Positions 16,582 to 25,467 of a stretch of DNA of 64,000 nt are shown piece after piece. The notes below the pieces were generated by a model, which was given only the letters and a program-made list of their open reading frames with translations, made no database searches and had not been told where the DNA came from. A program made the position numbers and the translations under genes. The first letter of the stretch is position 1. Every line of letters starts with the position of its first letter. This DNA comes from Polynucleobacter ibericus (GTDB lineage Bacteria > Pseudomonadota > Gammaproteobacteria > Burkholderiales > Burkholderiaceae), in the NCBI RefSeq assembly GCF_018687955.1, contig NZ_CP061309.1, forward strand, positions 310,001-374,000, given 5' to 3'.

Positions 16582-18039
16582 ATGCTATTTAATTCTGTCA
16601 CGTATTTATGTTTCCTGACGGTGATGGTCATCGCCTATTGGTTATGTTCAAATAATGCAAGGCGATGGTTAGTTTTAGCAGCTAGTCTTGCATTCTATGG
16701 ATTTTGGCGCATAGAATTCGTATTTTTGATCGCATTTTCTGCTTTTGTAGACTACTTTTTGTCATTAAGAATCTATGAGGAGAAGTGTCCGCGCAGGCGA
16801 CTATATCTCTTGTTAATTAGTTTAAATATTAATATTGGTTTGCTTGTTTACTTCAAGTATGCATATTTTATTGCTGAAAATATATCTACACTTGGCCAGT
16901 CACTTGATCAAAGCTGGGATTTTTCACCGGGAAATATTATTCTTCCGCTGGGCATCAGTTTTTATACTTTCCTATCTATCAGCTACACATTAGATGTATA
17001 TCGCAAGCTATTCGATCCAATAAGAAACTTCCGAGATTATTTAACTTACGTAATGTTTTGGCCGCATATGATTGCAGGACCAATTTTGCGTGCACACGAA
17101 TTAATTCCTCAGATCGTTAGAGCGCCCCATTTTAAATTGCATAATCTGATAGGTGGCATCAAAAATATCATCATAGGCCTGTTTCTTAAGGTTGGTCTAG
17201 CTGACCAGATTGCGCCTTGGGTCGATGAGGCATTTAAGGCGCCCCCTAGCAGTCTAGGCGGCCTTGATGTGTGGACAATGGCATTTGGTTTCGGATTGCA
17301 AATCTATTTTGATTTTGCAGGCTACAGTCTTATTGCTGTTGGCTCGGCATTGTTACTAGGGGTTCATTTCCCTGATAATTTTAACTGGCCATATTTAGCG
17401 TCATCACCAAGAGAATTTTGGAGGCGCTGGCATATTACTTTATCAGCCTGGATTAGGGATTATCTTTATTTGCCACTTTCAGGAGCGCGCTTTAAGGATA
17501 GCTCCGAAGGTGGCATAGATATCGAGTTTAACGACCGATCAAATAGCTTTCGTTTGGCAGTGGCGCTCATGTTGACTTGGTTCATAATGGGCTTTTGGCA
17601 TGGAGCGGGTTGGATGTTTGCGTTATGGGGTGTTTGGCATGCAACATTCATATTGTTATACCGCGTGACAAAAAAATGGTCACCGTTTAGCTCGGCTTAT
17701 TTAATGAATTTTTTAGGATGGGTTATTACCTTACCCATCATTATGCTTGGCTGGATTCCTTTTAGAGCTGACTCGTTAAAGACTTCCATTGAGTTATGGC
17801 AACGTGTATTTGATATTTCTAGCTACCGCAGCCTGGCGTTTCGGGAAAATTTTTATTTATTAGTTTTTCTTTTTACATTCGGAATGTTGTTAACTTGGTT
17901 CCTGATACACACCAAGGCACCTGTGATAAGGCATCCATGGGTAAGGTATTCCGGAGAAATTATGGCGTTCGCCATTATGATTTTCCTGGTGTTCATCTTC
18001 CTCCGCCCAATTAGTCAATTTATCTATTTTCAATTTTAG
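16582..18039 (+). CDS. MBOAT family membrane O-acyltransferase (AlgI-like)
   Basis: Inner-membrane acyltransferase that passes acyl groups, often acetyl, across the membrane for glycan O-acylation. Many hydrophobic helices are visible from residue 1. Key features are PREFWRRWHITLSAWIRDYLYLPL (His284) and FWHGAGWMFALWGVWHA, with the putative catalytic His340. Length 485 matches AlgI/PatA-type MBOAT proteins. It follows the SGNH-like gene by four bases and precedes the carbamoyltransferase gene by eight, so all three look co-transcribed. Together they predict acyl and carbamoyl groups on the surface polysaccharide. Acyl donor and target sugar are unknown. Confidence 0.9.
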   Translation: MLFNSVTYLCFLTVMVIAYWLCSNNARRWLVLAASLAFYGFWRIEFVFLIAFSAFVDYFLSLRIYEEKCPRRRLYLLLISLNINIGLLVYFKYAYFIAENISTLGQSLDQSWDFSPGNIILPLGISFYTFLSISYTLDVYRKLFDPIRNFRDYLTYVMFWPHMIAGPILRAHELIPQIVRAPHFKLHNLIGGIKNIIIGLFLKVGLADQIAPWVDEAFKAPPSSLGGLDVWTMAFGFGLQIYFDFAGYSLIAVGSALLLGVHFPDNFNWPYLASSPREFWRRWHITLSAWIRDYLYLPLSGARFKDSSEGGIDIEFNDRSNSFRLAVALMLTWFIMGFWHGAGWMFALWGVWHATFILLYRVTKKWSPFSSAYLMNFLGWVITLPIIMLGWIPFRADSLKTSIELWQRVFDISSYRSLAFRENFYLLVFLFTFGMLLTWFLIHTKAPVIRHPWVRYSGEIMAFAIMIFLVFIFLRPISQFIYFQF

Positions 18040-18047
18040 GGTTCTGT

Positions 18048-19805
18048 ATGACATATATTCTTGGTATTAATGCATATCATGGTGACTCTTCGGCGTGTTT
18101 AATTAAGGAGGGCACTTTGATAGCGGCTGCTGAGGAGGAGCGCTTTCGCCGGATAAAGCACTGGGCAGGATTCCCATCCGAGTCTATTCGTTATTGTCTG
18201 TCAGAGGCTGGTATTGAGCTTTCTGCAGTGGACCATCTTGCAATCAACCAAGATACTGGTGCGAGCGTATGGAAAAAAATATGTTTCACGCTTACTAAGC
18301 GCCCAAACATCAAATTTATCGTTGATCGGATTCGCAATAAAAAAGAAAGATCCAATATAAGGCAGGAACTGGCATTAGCATTTCCTGATCAGCAATTTAC
18401 TGGAAAGATTCATGGCATTGAGCATCACACTGCTCACCTTGCTTCTGCTTTTCTAGTCTCGCCTTTTGATGAGGCCGTAGTTGTATCGGTTGATGGCTTT
18501 GGGGATTTTGCAAGCGCTGCTTGGGGGTTGGGAAAGGGGTCGGAAATTCATGTTGATGGGAAAGTTTACTTCCCGCACTCATTAGGAATATTTTATCAGG
18601 CCCTTACGCAATATCTTGGATTTCCTAATTATGGTGATGAATATAAAGTAATGGGATTGGCGCCTTATGGTTCTCCCAAGTATCTCCCGCAAATGCGCAA
18701 TATTGTCAAATTGAAAGATGACGGCTCGTTCTATCTTAATCTAGAATATTTTCAACACCACAAAAATAAGATTGCTTATGAGTGGAAAAATGGTGAGCCA
18801 AAGGTGGGCGAATTATTTACGGATGCTCTTAAATCATTGTTTGGACCTGCGCGCTGCAAGGGTGAAGAATTAACTCAGTATCACAAAGATCTAGCACGCT
18901 CAATTCAGGCGATGTACGAGGAGGCATTTTTTCATCTTTTAAATATGTTGCAAAAGAGGCATGGCTGCGAAAATCTTTGCTTGGCTGGTGGTTGCGCTAT
19001 GAACTCTGTGGCAAATGGAAAGATATATCGAAATACAGGCTTTAAAAAAGTTTATATTCAGTCGGCCGCAGGTGATGCGGGTGGTGCAATTGGGGCCGCC
19101 TATGCCACTTGGGAAAAGCTCGGAGGTAAGCGTAGCTTCTTAATGGAGCATGCATATTGGGGCCCACATTTTTCTGACCAGGAGATCAATTTCTTGCTGG
19201 AGAGCAATGCTGATAAATTACAGGAACAGGGGTGTGAAATCACTCATTTCGCAGATGAGAATCTTCTTTGTGAAATGACGGCTAATGCTATTTCTGAGGG
19301 CAAAGTAATTGGGTGGTTTCAGGGGCGTATGGAATGGGGCCCTCGGGCTCTTGGAAATCGATCAATCCTCGGCGACCCACGCAGAGCAGACATGAAGGAT
19401 ATTCTAAACATTAAGATCAAGCGACGTGAGTCCTTTAGGCCATTTGCACCTTCAATATTGAGGGAGGCGGTACCGGAATGGTTTGAGCAAGATGATGATG
19501 TGCCTTTCATGATGCAGGTTTATCCTATCCGTAAGAGTAAGCAAGAAACAATATCTGCTGTAACTCATGTCGACGGCTCTGGGCGGTTGCAGACCATAGC
19601 TGAGGAGCAAAATCCTCGCTACTATAGACTTATCAAAACGTTTGGCAACTTAACTGGTGTCCCGATCCTCTTAAATACTTCCTTTAATGAAAATGAACCA
19701 GTTGTATGTCGGCCCGTGGAAGCTTTGAATTGTTTTTTAAGAACAAAAATGGATGTCCTGGTTTTAGGTAACTATCTAATTAAACGGCGTATGTTTGAGC
19801 AATAG
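18048..19805 (+). CDS. O-carbamoyltransferase (NodU/CmcH/TobZ family)
   Basis: Uses carbamoyl phosphate and ATP to carbamoylate a hydroxyl, likely on a sugar. The N-terminal half is the YrdC/Kae1-like domain beginning with YILGINAYHGDSSACLI and EEERFRRIKHW. Metal- and nucleotide-binding elements include EHHTAHLASAF (about residues 125-135) and the VVSVDGFGDFAS strand. The C-terminal domain starts near residue 385 and carries GWFQGRMEWGPRALGNRSIL, the family signature, and later PILLNTSFNENEP. Length 585 is full. In the cluster it follows the MBOAT gene and precedes a GT2 gene by five bases. Nodulation-factor and antibiotic carbamoyltransferases are the known relatives; O-antigen carbamoylation is the inferred role here. 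Confidence 0.9.
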   Translation: MTYILGINAYHGDSSACLIKEGTLIAAAEEERFRRIKHWAGFPSESIRYCLSEAGIELSAVDHLAINQDTGASVWKKICFTLTKRPNIKFIVDRIRNKKERSNIRQELALAFPDQQFTGKIHGIEHHTAHLASAFLVSPFDEAVVVSVDGFGDFASAAWGLGKGSEIHVDGKVYFPHSLGIFYQALTQYLGFPNYGDEYKVMGLAPYGSPKYLPQMRNIVKLKDDGSFYLNLEYFQHHKNKIAYEWKNGEPKVGELFTDALKSLFGPARCKGEELTQYHKDLARSIQAMYEEAFFHLLNMLQKRHGCENLCLAGGCAMNSVANGKIYRNTGFKKVYIQSAAGDAGGAIGAAYATWEKLGGKRSFLMEHAYWGPHFSDQEINFLLESNADKLQEQGCEITHFADENLLCEMTANAISEGKVIGWFQGRMEWGPRALGNRSILGDPRRADMKDILNIKIKRRESFRPFAPSILREAVPEWFEQDDDVPFMMQVYPIRKSKQETISAVTHVDGSGRLQTIAEEQNPRYYRLIKTFGNLTGVPILLNTSFNENEPVVCRPVEALNCFLRTKMDVLVLGNYLIKRRMFEQ

Positions 19806-19810
19806 CAAGG

Positions 19811-20626
19811 ATGAAAATCACCATTATTACTGTTTGTTACAATAGCGCCTCTACTATTGCTGACACTCTTAATTCGGTGTCGTGTCAAACTTTCAAAGAT
19901 TTTGAGCATTTAGTCATCGATGGGAATTCAACAGACTCGACACTTAAAGTCGTAGAGCTGCATCGTCATTCCAACCTGACGGTTTGTTCTGAGCCCGACA
20001 GTGGCATTTACTACGCTATGAATAAAGGATTGAGGCGTACAAGCGGTGAAGTTATTGGTTTTTTGAATTCCGATGATTATTATGCTGATGCTACTGTGCT
20101 AGAAAAAATTGCGATAGTCTTTCAGGATGCGGCGGTCGAGGCTTGCTATGGAGACCTTGATTATGTCACAAAAGATAACGGTCATATAGTTCGTTACTGG
20201 AAGTCAAAGCCATATATTAAGGGAGATTTTGCAAGGGGCTGGTGTCCAGCTCATCCAACTTTCTATGTGCGTAAATCGACGCTTGAGAGGTTGGGTGTTT
20301 TTGATACATCCTTCAAGTTTGCAGCTGATGTTGAACTTATGATGCGTTTTCTGGAGAGTGGAGCAATAAAGTCTGTTTATATCCCTTCTGTTTTAGTTCG
20401 TATGCGTCTTGGAGGTTTGTCTAATCAAAGTTGGGTAAACATCTTCAAGCAAAATAATGAGATATTTAGAGCGCTTACAAAAAATAAAGTGGCATTTAAA
20501 TTTTCTAGTTTCTGGATACATAAAGTTCTAAATAGGGTATGGCAATACCTTGCTGCTCGTATATTTAGATCCACTATTCTGAGTCAGATTAATAAATCTA
20601 AAAAAACAAAAAATAGTGATGTATAA
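19811..20626 (+). CDS. Glycosyltransferase family 2 (WcaA/SpsA-like)
   Basis: Inverting GT-A transferase of 271 residues. The N-terminus KITIITVCYNSASTI, then DFEHLVIDGNSTDST, binds the nucleotide sugar. A NSDDYY motif near residue 87 supplies the metal-binding DxD-like acids, and the CPAHPTFYVRKS plus ADVELMMRF stretch near 150-180 is the acceptor-side motif typical of this subgroup. It is the last gene of the + strand cluster. The 249 bases behind it, up to the convergent WecA-like gene, contain only frames of under 30 codons and a weak AGCTTAA/TTAAGCT inverted repeat at 20785-20806. Substrate unknown. Confidence 0.85.
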   Translation: MKITIITVCYNSASTIADTLNSVSCQTFKDFEHLVIDGNSTDSTLKVVELHRHSNLTVCSEPDSGIYYAMNKGLRRTSGEVIGFLNSDDYYADATVLEKIAIVFQDAAVEACYGDLDYVTKDNGHIVRYWKSKPYIKGDFARGWCPAHPTFYVRKSTLERLGVFDTSFKFAADVELMMRFLESGAIKSVYIPSVLVRMRLGGLSNQSWVNIFKQNNEIFRALTKNKVAFKFSSFWIHKVLNRVWQYLAARIFRSTILSQINKSKKTKNSDV

Positions 20627-20875
20627 AATCATTCGCCAGAGATGGGGATTATTGAGCTATTGTTAAGACCTCAAGAAAATTTTTTATTACTTCGATATAT
20701 TTTTGACGAATCGATTTTCTACATATTATGAATCTTTACAGGGAGACTTTTTTGTTTTTTATTTAGTTGGCTAGAAAGTGTATCAGCTTAAGTTATTTTT
20801 TAAGCTAATGCTGGTTTGAAGCAGAGCATTAATACTCTTGTTGTGATTAGATCTGATGAATACTTCAATGTTGGG

Positions 20876-21955
20876 TTAAAACTTCATCCAATATGGTGTT
20901 TTAAAGGTCACTACTTTTTTATATAGAATCACATAACTTATGCAAAAAAATAGAAAGCAGGCAATCAGAATTGGAGTTGAATGCCAAAACACCACGGCTG
21001 GCATACAAGCGAAGCTGCAGAAAACCCAAAGGTATGGAGATGTTTTAGCATTCGCACTAAACCATTCCAATTTATTTCGTGGGCTTACACTGTTCACTAC
21101 GCGTCTAAATATTAACGAGTGGAAATGAATGCCATCAGGGTGCCCCGGGCATTTACCTTGATGAACTTTTCTGCGATAAATTGTAAAAAGTGTTTCTGAG
21201 ATAGGGTAAGCATTGATGAGGAGTGCAAACCATGGGGATATTTCACTATGACGACAGATAATTAGTATGCTGAGTGTTGCCACCCAAAATCCAATAAAAT
21301 ATGCGCCACCGTCACCAAGAAAGATTAAGCCCCTTGGGTAGTTCCAAATAAAAAAACCGAAAATACTAGCCATCATTGAAAAGCTTAAAAATATGATTAG
21401 GGAATCATTAAAGCTGATACTTATATAGCCAATCGCTGCCAGTGAAATAATCCCGACCATGCTCGATAAGCCATTAAATCCATCGATGATGTTGTAGGCA
21501 TTCGCAAGTCCGGTGATGGCAAAGACCGTAAAGAGAGTAGATATTATCGAAAACGATAGCAAATAATCAATATACGGAATAGCCACACTTGATATCTGAG
21601 CATCCAGTAGTAATACTGCCATCAGAGCACTTAGCGCTGTAAAAATTAGTCTCAAACGAACACTGATTTTTTTGGTTAAATCTTCAAGAAGTCCAATCAA
21701 AAAGGTTGGTAATGTGCAAAATAATAGGGTGATTTGTGTAGTGAATGCGTCAGCTTGCTGCTGGTGGACGGCAATCGCAATGAGTATTCCGAGTCCAATT
21801 GCCAGACCTCCAATCCTGGGAACTGCATGCATATGAAATTTCTGCGGACCATCTAATTGGTGGTCAGCACTTATTCTCCCATGAAGCTTTTGGGTGCGAA
21901 TAATTAAAATTGTTGCAATAAAAGAAGTAAAAAAAGCGAAAATTAAGCTGACCAT
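20876..21955 (-). CDS. Polyprenyl-phosphate sugar-1-phosphate transferase (WecA/WbpL-like)
   Basis: Integral membrane enzyme that starts lipid-linked glycan synthesis by moving an HexNAc-1-phosphate from UDP-sugar to undecaprenyl phosphate. It has about ten or eleven hydrophobic helices over 359 residues. Family signatures seen are KFHMHAVPRIGGLAIGLG at about residues 41-58, NAYNIIDGFNGL near 152 with the catalytic Asp, FLGDGGAYFIGF near 211, and the HPDGIHFHSL histidine motif near 270. These put it in the MraY/WecA superfamily, on the WecA/WbpL/TagO side. It is convergent with the biosynthetic cluster. It is the natural initiating enzyme for the region 1 glycan, by inference from location. 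Confidence 0.88.
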   Translation of the reverse strand: MVSLIFAFFTSFIATILIIRTQKLHGRISADHQLDGPQKFHMHAVPRIGGLAIGLGILIAIAVHQQQADAFTTQITLLFCTLPTFLIGLLEDLTKKISVRLRLIFTALSALMAVLLLDAQISSVAIPYIDYLLSFSIISTLFTVFAITGLANAYNIIDGFNGLSSMVGIISLAAIGYISISFNDSLIIFLSFSMMASIFGFFIWNYPRGLIFLGDGGAYFIGFWVATLSILIICRHSEISPWFALLINAYPISETLFTIYRRKVHQGKCPGHPDGIHFHSLIFRRVVNSVSPRNKLEWFSANAKTSPYLWVFCSFACMPAVVFWHSTPILIACFLFFCISYVILYKKVVTFKTPYWMKF

Positions 21956-22332
21956 AAATCATTATAAATTCTAAATTAAAATAGCTGTCGTTTACTTGAG
22001 AATTTTTTCCCGCTATTAAGAGTGGATAGAAATTTTTTGGTTAGATGGGGTAGGTATAGGGCTTATCAAATCACTTAAGTGCGTATTGCTATACTTATTT
22101 AAGGGCTAAGACAAGGCTAGCGACTCAATAATCATTAACTCAAGTGTATAAATTCTTCCCCCAAATGCTGTTTTTAAGATGGTATTAAGCAGAGACAATT
22201 TATTGCTTATATTCGTAAGGAGTTAGCTAGTTAAATCGTCTTTAGGCTCATGGCGCTGGATCATAGAGCCAGTATTTGGGCAATTGGCCAAAAATTGGGT
22301 ATAGTGGTTACTAACTCTTAAAGCAGCCTCTC
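21956..22332. other. Intergenic region of 377 bases, no gene seen
   Basis: Lies between the 5' ends of two divergent genes and must hold both promoters. It is AT-rich with no frame longer than about 25 codons. The only visible candidate for a -10 box for the + strand gene is TATAGT at 22300-22305, with no good -35 at a standard distance. No convincing operator, riboswitch or terminator was recognised. Confidence 0.5.
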
Positions 22333-23763
22333 ATGAACACCCATCACCAAGAATTTATCCAATACCAGCAAAAGCGTCAAAGTTTTTGGCAGCGCATCCA
22401 TTTGGCTGTCTCGCGCTCCTTGGGCGGTTATTACCAAGGTAGATTGATTGATATATATCAACAACTCATACCGGTCGGATCTCGTGTTCTGGAGCTTGGA
22501 TGTGCTAATGGCCGTTTATTGGCTGCTTTAGATCCTTCGTATGCGCTGGGGATGGACTTTAGCTCTTCCGCATTAGAGTCTGCCAAAAAGAAATCTCCTC
22601 AGATCACCTTTATTGAGATGGATGCTCATGAGATTAAATTAGGTGATCAAACTTTTGATTTCATCATACTGTCTGATTTAGTAAATGATCTCTGGGATGT
22701 GCAAACTGTTTTAGAGCAACTGCGTCCCTATTGCCACTCAGAAACACGCATTATTTTTAATTTCTTTAGCCATTTGTGGAGCTTGCCTCTGCGCTTTGCT
22801 CGCTGGCTTGGTTTGGCTACTCCCAATCTTCCTCAGAATTGGTTAACGCGACATGATATGAAGAATCTCTTGGAGATCTCTGAGTATGAGGTTTTGCGGG
22901 AGTGGAGAGAAATCATCGCCCCTTTACCGATTCCGCTACTGTCTAACTTTTGCAACCGCTATCTAGCGCGCATTTGGCCATTTGAATTGCTAGATATCAC
23001 CAATTTTGTCATGGCTCGCCCTATAGGTTTAGCTATAAAGAAGAGTCCTACTGTCTCGGTGATTGTGGCAGCTCGTAATGAGTCTGGCCATATTGAAGAA
23101 CTCATGGAGCGTATTCCAGAGATGGGCGGTGGAACCGAGATTATCTTTGTAGAGGGTAATTCCACTGACGATACTTACGACAAGATTGCTCTAGAGATTT
23201 CTAAGAACCCCAATCGTAACTGCAAATTACTCAAGCAAGATGGCAAGGGTAAAGGTAATGCAGTGCGGAATGGCTTTGATTTGGCTAGCGGCGATATTTT
23301 GATGATTCTCGATGCCGATATTACAGTGCCACCAGAAGACCTAATGCGCTTCTTTAACGTGATTGCCAATGGTTCAGCAGAATTTGTCAATGGTGTCCGC
23401 TTAGTCTATCCAATGCAAGAAGATGCCATGCGATTTTTAAATCTCATTGGCAATAAGTTTTTCTCCTGGGCCTTTAGCTGGCTATTAGGTCAACCCATTC
23501 GGGATACCTTATGCGGAACTAAGGTGCTTTGGAATAGTGATTACAAACGAATTGCTCATAACCGCAGCTACTTTGGTGACTTTGACCCTTTTGGGGACTT
23601 TGATTTACTCTTTGGTGCTGCGCGGCTAAACCTCAAAATTATGGAAGTGCCTATTCGCTATCGTGCCCGTCGGTACGGTGAGACTAATATCTCCCGCTGG
23701 TCTCATGGCTGGTTGCTGCTCAAGATGGTTGTATTTGCAGCCCGCAGAATAAAGTTTACCTAA
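22333..23763 (+). CDS. Fusion of SAM methyltransferase and GT2 glycosyltransferase
   Basis: Two enzymes in one 476-residue chain. Residues about 45-200 form a class I methyltransferase: motif I VLELGCANG at 52-60, then ALGMDFS, and FDFIILSDLVNDLWD. From residue 240 a GT2 domain of the dolichyl/undecaprenyl-phosphate sugar synthase type begins: TVSVIVAARNES, EGNSTDDT, GKGKGNAVRNGF and the metal-binding Asp327-Ala-Asp329. The C-terminal QPIRDTLCGTKVLW and RRYGETNISRW also fit DPM1-like enzymes. Such GT2 domains make undecaprenyl-phosphate sugars for GT-C enzymes, and a GT-C-like gene lies convergently next door. The methyl acceptor is not known. The ATG at 22333 gives full-length domains. Confidence 0.85.
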   Translation: MNTHHQEFIQYQQKRQSFWQRIHLAVSRSLGGYYQGRLIDIYQQLIPVGSRVLELGCANGRLLAALDPSYALGMDFSSSALESAKKKSPQITFIEMDAHEIKLGDQTFDFIILSDLVNDLWDVQTVLEQLRPYCHSETRIIFNFFSHLWSLPLRFARWLGLATPNLPQNWLTRHDMKNLLEISEYEVLREWREIIAPLPIPLLSNFCNRYLARIWPFELLDITNFVMARPIGLAIKKSPTVSVIVAARNESGHIEELMERIPEMGGGTEIIFVEGNSTDDTYDKIALEISKNPNRNCKLLKQDGKGKGNAVRNGFDLASGDILMILDADITVPPEDLMRFFNVIANGSAEFVNGVRLVYPMQEDAMRFLNLIGNKFFSWAFSWLLGQPIRDTLCGTKVLWNSDYKRIAHNRSYFGDFDPFGDFDLLFGAARLNLKIMEVPIRYRARRYGETNISRWSHGWLLLKMVVFAARRIKFT

Positions 23764-23784
23764 GCTGCTGCCTAACTTGCCCAT

Positions 23785-23820
23785 AAAAAAGGGTCTACCT
23801 AAGTGGTATACCCTTTTTTA
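23785..23820. terminator. Bidirectional rho-independent terminator
   Basis: Inverted repeat AAAAAGGGT (23786-23794) pairs with ACCCTTTTT (23810-23818). Inner bases TACC and GGTA extend the stem across one mismatch. A-tract on one side and T-tract on the other let it serve both convergent genes. Confidence 0.85.
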
Positions 23821-23866
23821 TTTGCCATCCATTTGTTAATGCCTGATTTTGAACTGCCGACTCTTA

Positions 23867-25384
23867 TTAAATAGGGTTGTCTTTGCATTCCAACGCAATT
23901 TTCTGCGCATTAATCTTTTCTAAATAGATTTGTGGGGATGAACAGAATGGTTGGCCGCCCTTACGCATCAGTAGATTTACAAAGCGCGTATGGGGAACTA
24001 GATTGATGAAAAGAATGATAAAAATTAATGCGCCGACAGTCTTCATTTTGGCTTTTGTATTGCCTAGCTTACTTATCAGTACGAGGGCAAATCCTAGTAG
24101 GAAAAATTCTGAGAGCAGAAGGTAGTGTGGCGCATCAATGTAGCGTGTTCTATTAATTAATGAAACCGCATAAAAGGCTAAGAAGCTGTAGGCACCAAAT
24201 AAAAAATCAGATTTTTTAAGACGCTGACGAAGGCCATACATCAGTCCAAGGCAAAATATCAACAGCACAAGTGGTGAGGATACCTTCGTAAATAGGGTAA
24301 TAAATGGCTCAGCCAAAGAATTGGCAATTTTTCCAAGTACATACATCGCATTGGTATCCATCGCAATTTTTTCAGCATTGGGATCTGGGGCAAGCCAGCG
24401 AGTCATGCTAATGGGGTCTTCAATATTTGAAAAAATAGAGACGTTTTGATTGAGCTTAAAGCTGAAATAGTTTAAAGACTCAAATGCGAGAAGATAAAAG
24501 ACGTTGAATAGGCTAGTAGCCTTATATGCATCTATGCCAGACTTTTTGGCACAAAGAAAGGTGAGCCCATAGAAAAAAGTAATTAAGCCCAAGTTGATGA
24601 TGAGGCTTAATCCCGATGAAATCAAACTATAAAAGATTGCTAATGCGATAAAGGAGGTAGCGCTAGCAATTTGTAGCCAAGAATTACTGCTAGCTACAGA
24701 GCGATTTCTTTCTGTGGTGATGAAGTAATAAGTCCAGGTGAAGTAAAAAGGCGCCAGAACAAGAACTTGTGCTTTATTGAGTGCGCCGCAAAATAACATT
24801 GCTAGACACAGTAATAGTGATAGAGGGTGCTTATCCTGCCCATGGTTAAAAAACTGAGTATAAAAATACAGTGACCAGATTAAAAAGAGAAAAGCAATTG
24901 GTTCTGTTCTGGTGAGGGTGAAATGGAAAAAGACACCATTGCTGACAAACACCAGTAGGGCAATTAAAAAGGAAAGGATGCGCTCACGAGTAATTTTGTT
25001 TGCGATGTAATACGCAGTAAAAACATAGGCAAGCGAGGTAATTAAAGCTGCATGACGCGTTGTGATGATGAGCTCTTTAATTCCTTCCAACATAGAAGGT
25101 AGGTTATTGAGGTCACCTACATCTTGAAGCTGGTAAAAACCTAGATAATTAGCGATGCTTATTAGGTAAGCAATCAGGTGAATCGAGAAGAAGCCGGGGT
25201 GGTCCAGATACTCTTGATTTGAGCCTGAATATACTAAAAGTCCGTTATACGAGAGGGTGAGCTCTTGATCTACCCAATGAGGCCAATTGCGATTAAATCC
25301 CGTCGCGTAGAACAAGGCTAATAGCAATACGCTAAGCACAAGGTATGGCCAGAAACCGGATAAAGTTTTGAAAAGTCGATTCAT
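23867..25384 (-). CDS. Polytopic membrane glycosyltransferase, GT-C/PMT-like
   Basis: About 505 residues with eleven or more hydrophobic helices. After the first helix comes a periplasmic-type loop with HWVDQELTLSY and the acidic pair region near residues 35-45, and YLDHPGFFSIH. This layout (first loop with Asp/Glu, then HPG) is typical of GT39/GT83-like transferases that use polyprenyl-phosphate sugars. I cannot name the subfamily. An upstream in-frame ATG at 25456 adds 24 polar residues; the ATG at 25384, followed directly by the first membrane helix (after FKTLSGFWP), is preferred. It is convergent with the methyltransferase-GT2 fusion, whose GT2 half could make its lipid-linked donor. It is divergent from the OafA-like gene with an 83-base space. 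Confidence 0.6.
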   Translation of the reverse strand: MNRLFKTLSGFWPYLVLSVLLLALFYATGFNRNWPHWVDQELTLSYNGLLVYSGSNQEYLDHPGFFSIHLIAYLISIANYLGFYQLQDVGDLNNLPSMLEGIKELIITTRHAALITSLAYVFTAYYIANKITRERILSFLIALLVFVSNGVFFHFTLTRTEPIAFLFLIWSLYFYTQFFNHGQDKHPLSLLLCLAMLFCGALNKAQVLVLAPFYFTWTYYFITTERNRSVASSNSWLQIASATSFIALAIFYSLISSGLSLIINLGLITFFYGLTFLCAKKSGIDAYKATSLFNVFYLLAFESLNYFSFKLNQNVSIFSNIEDPISMTRWLAPDPNAEKIAMDTNAMYVLGKIANSLAEPFITLFTKVSSPLVLLIFCLGLMYGLRQRLKKSDFLFGAYSFLAFYAVSLINRTRYIDAPHYLLLSEFFLLGFALVLISKLGNTKAKMKTVGALIFIILFINLVPHTRFVNLLMRKGGQPFCSSPQIYLEKINAQKIALECKDNPI

Positions 25385-25467
25385 GAGTATATTTTGGCTT
25401 AAAAAGGTTTCTCTAGTACCATTTAGCCTCATTATCCCTCTTTGTTTTAATACCACAGTAATTCAAC

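Noticed and set aside
20627..20875. Small frames of under 30 codons and an AGCTTAA/TTAAGCT repeat behind the last cluster gene
   Set aside because: Too short, no ribosome site or conservation evidence, and the hairpin has no terminal T tract on either strand that would make it a clear terminator.
22250..22321. A 23-codon frame (ALDHRASIWAIGQKLG) ahead of the methyltransferase-GT2 fusion
   Set aside because: Very short, lies where the promoter of the following gene must be, and has no recognisable ribosome binding site.
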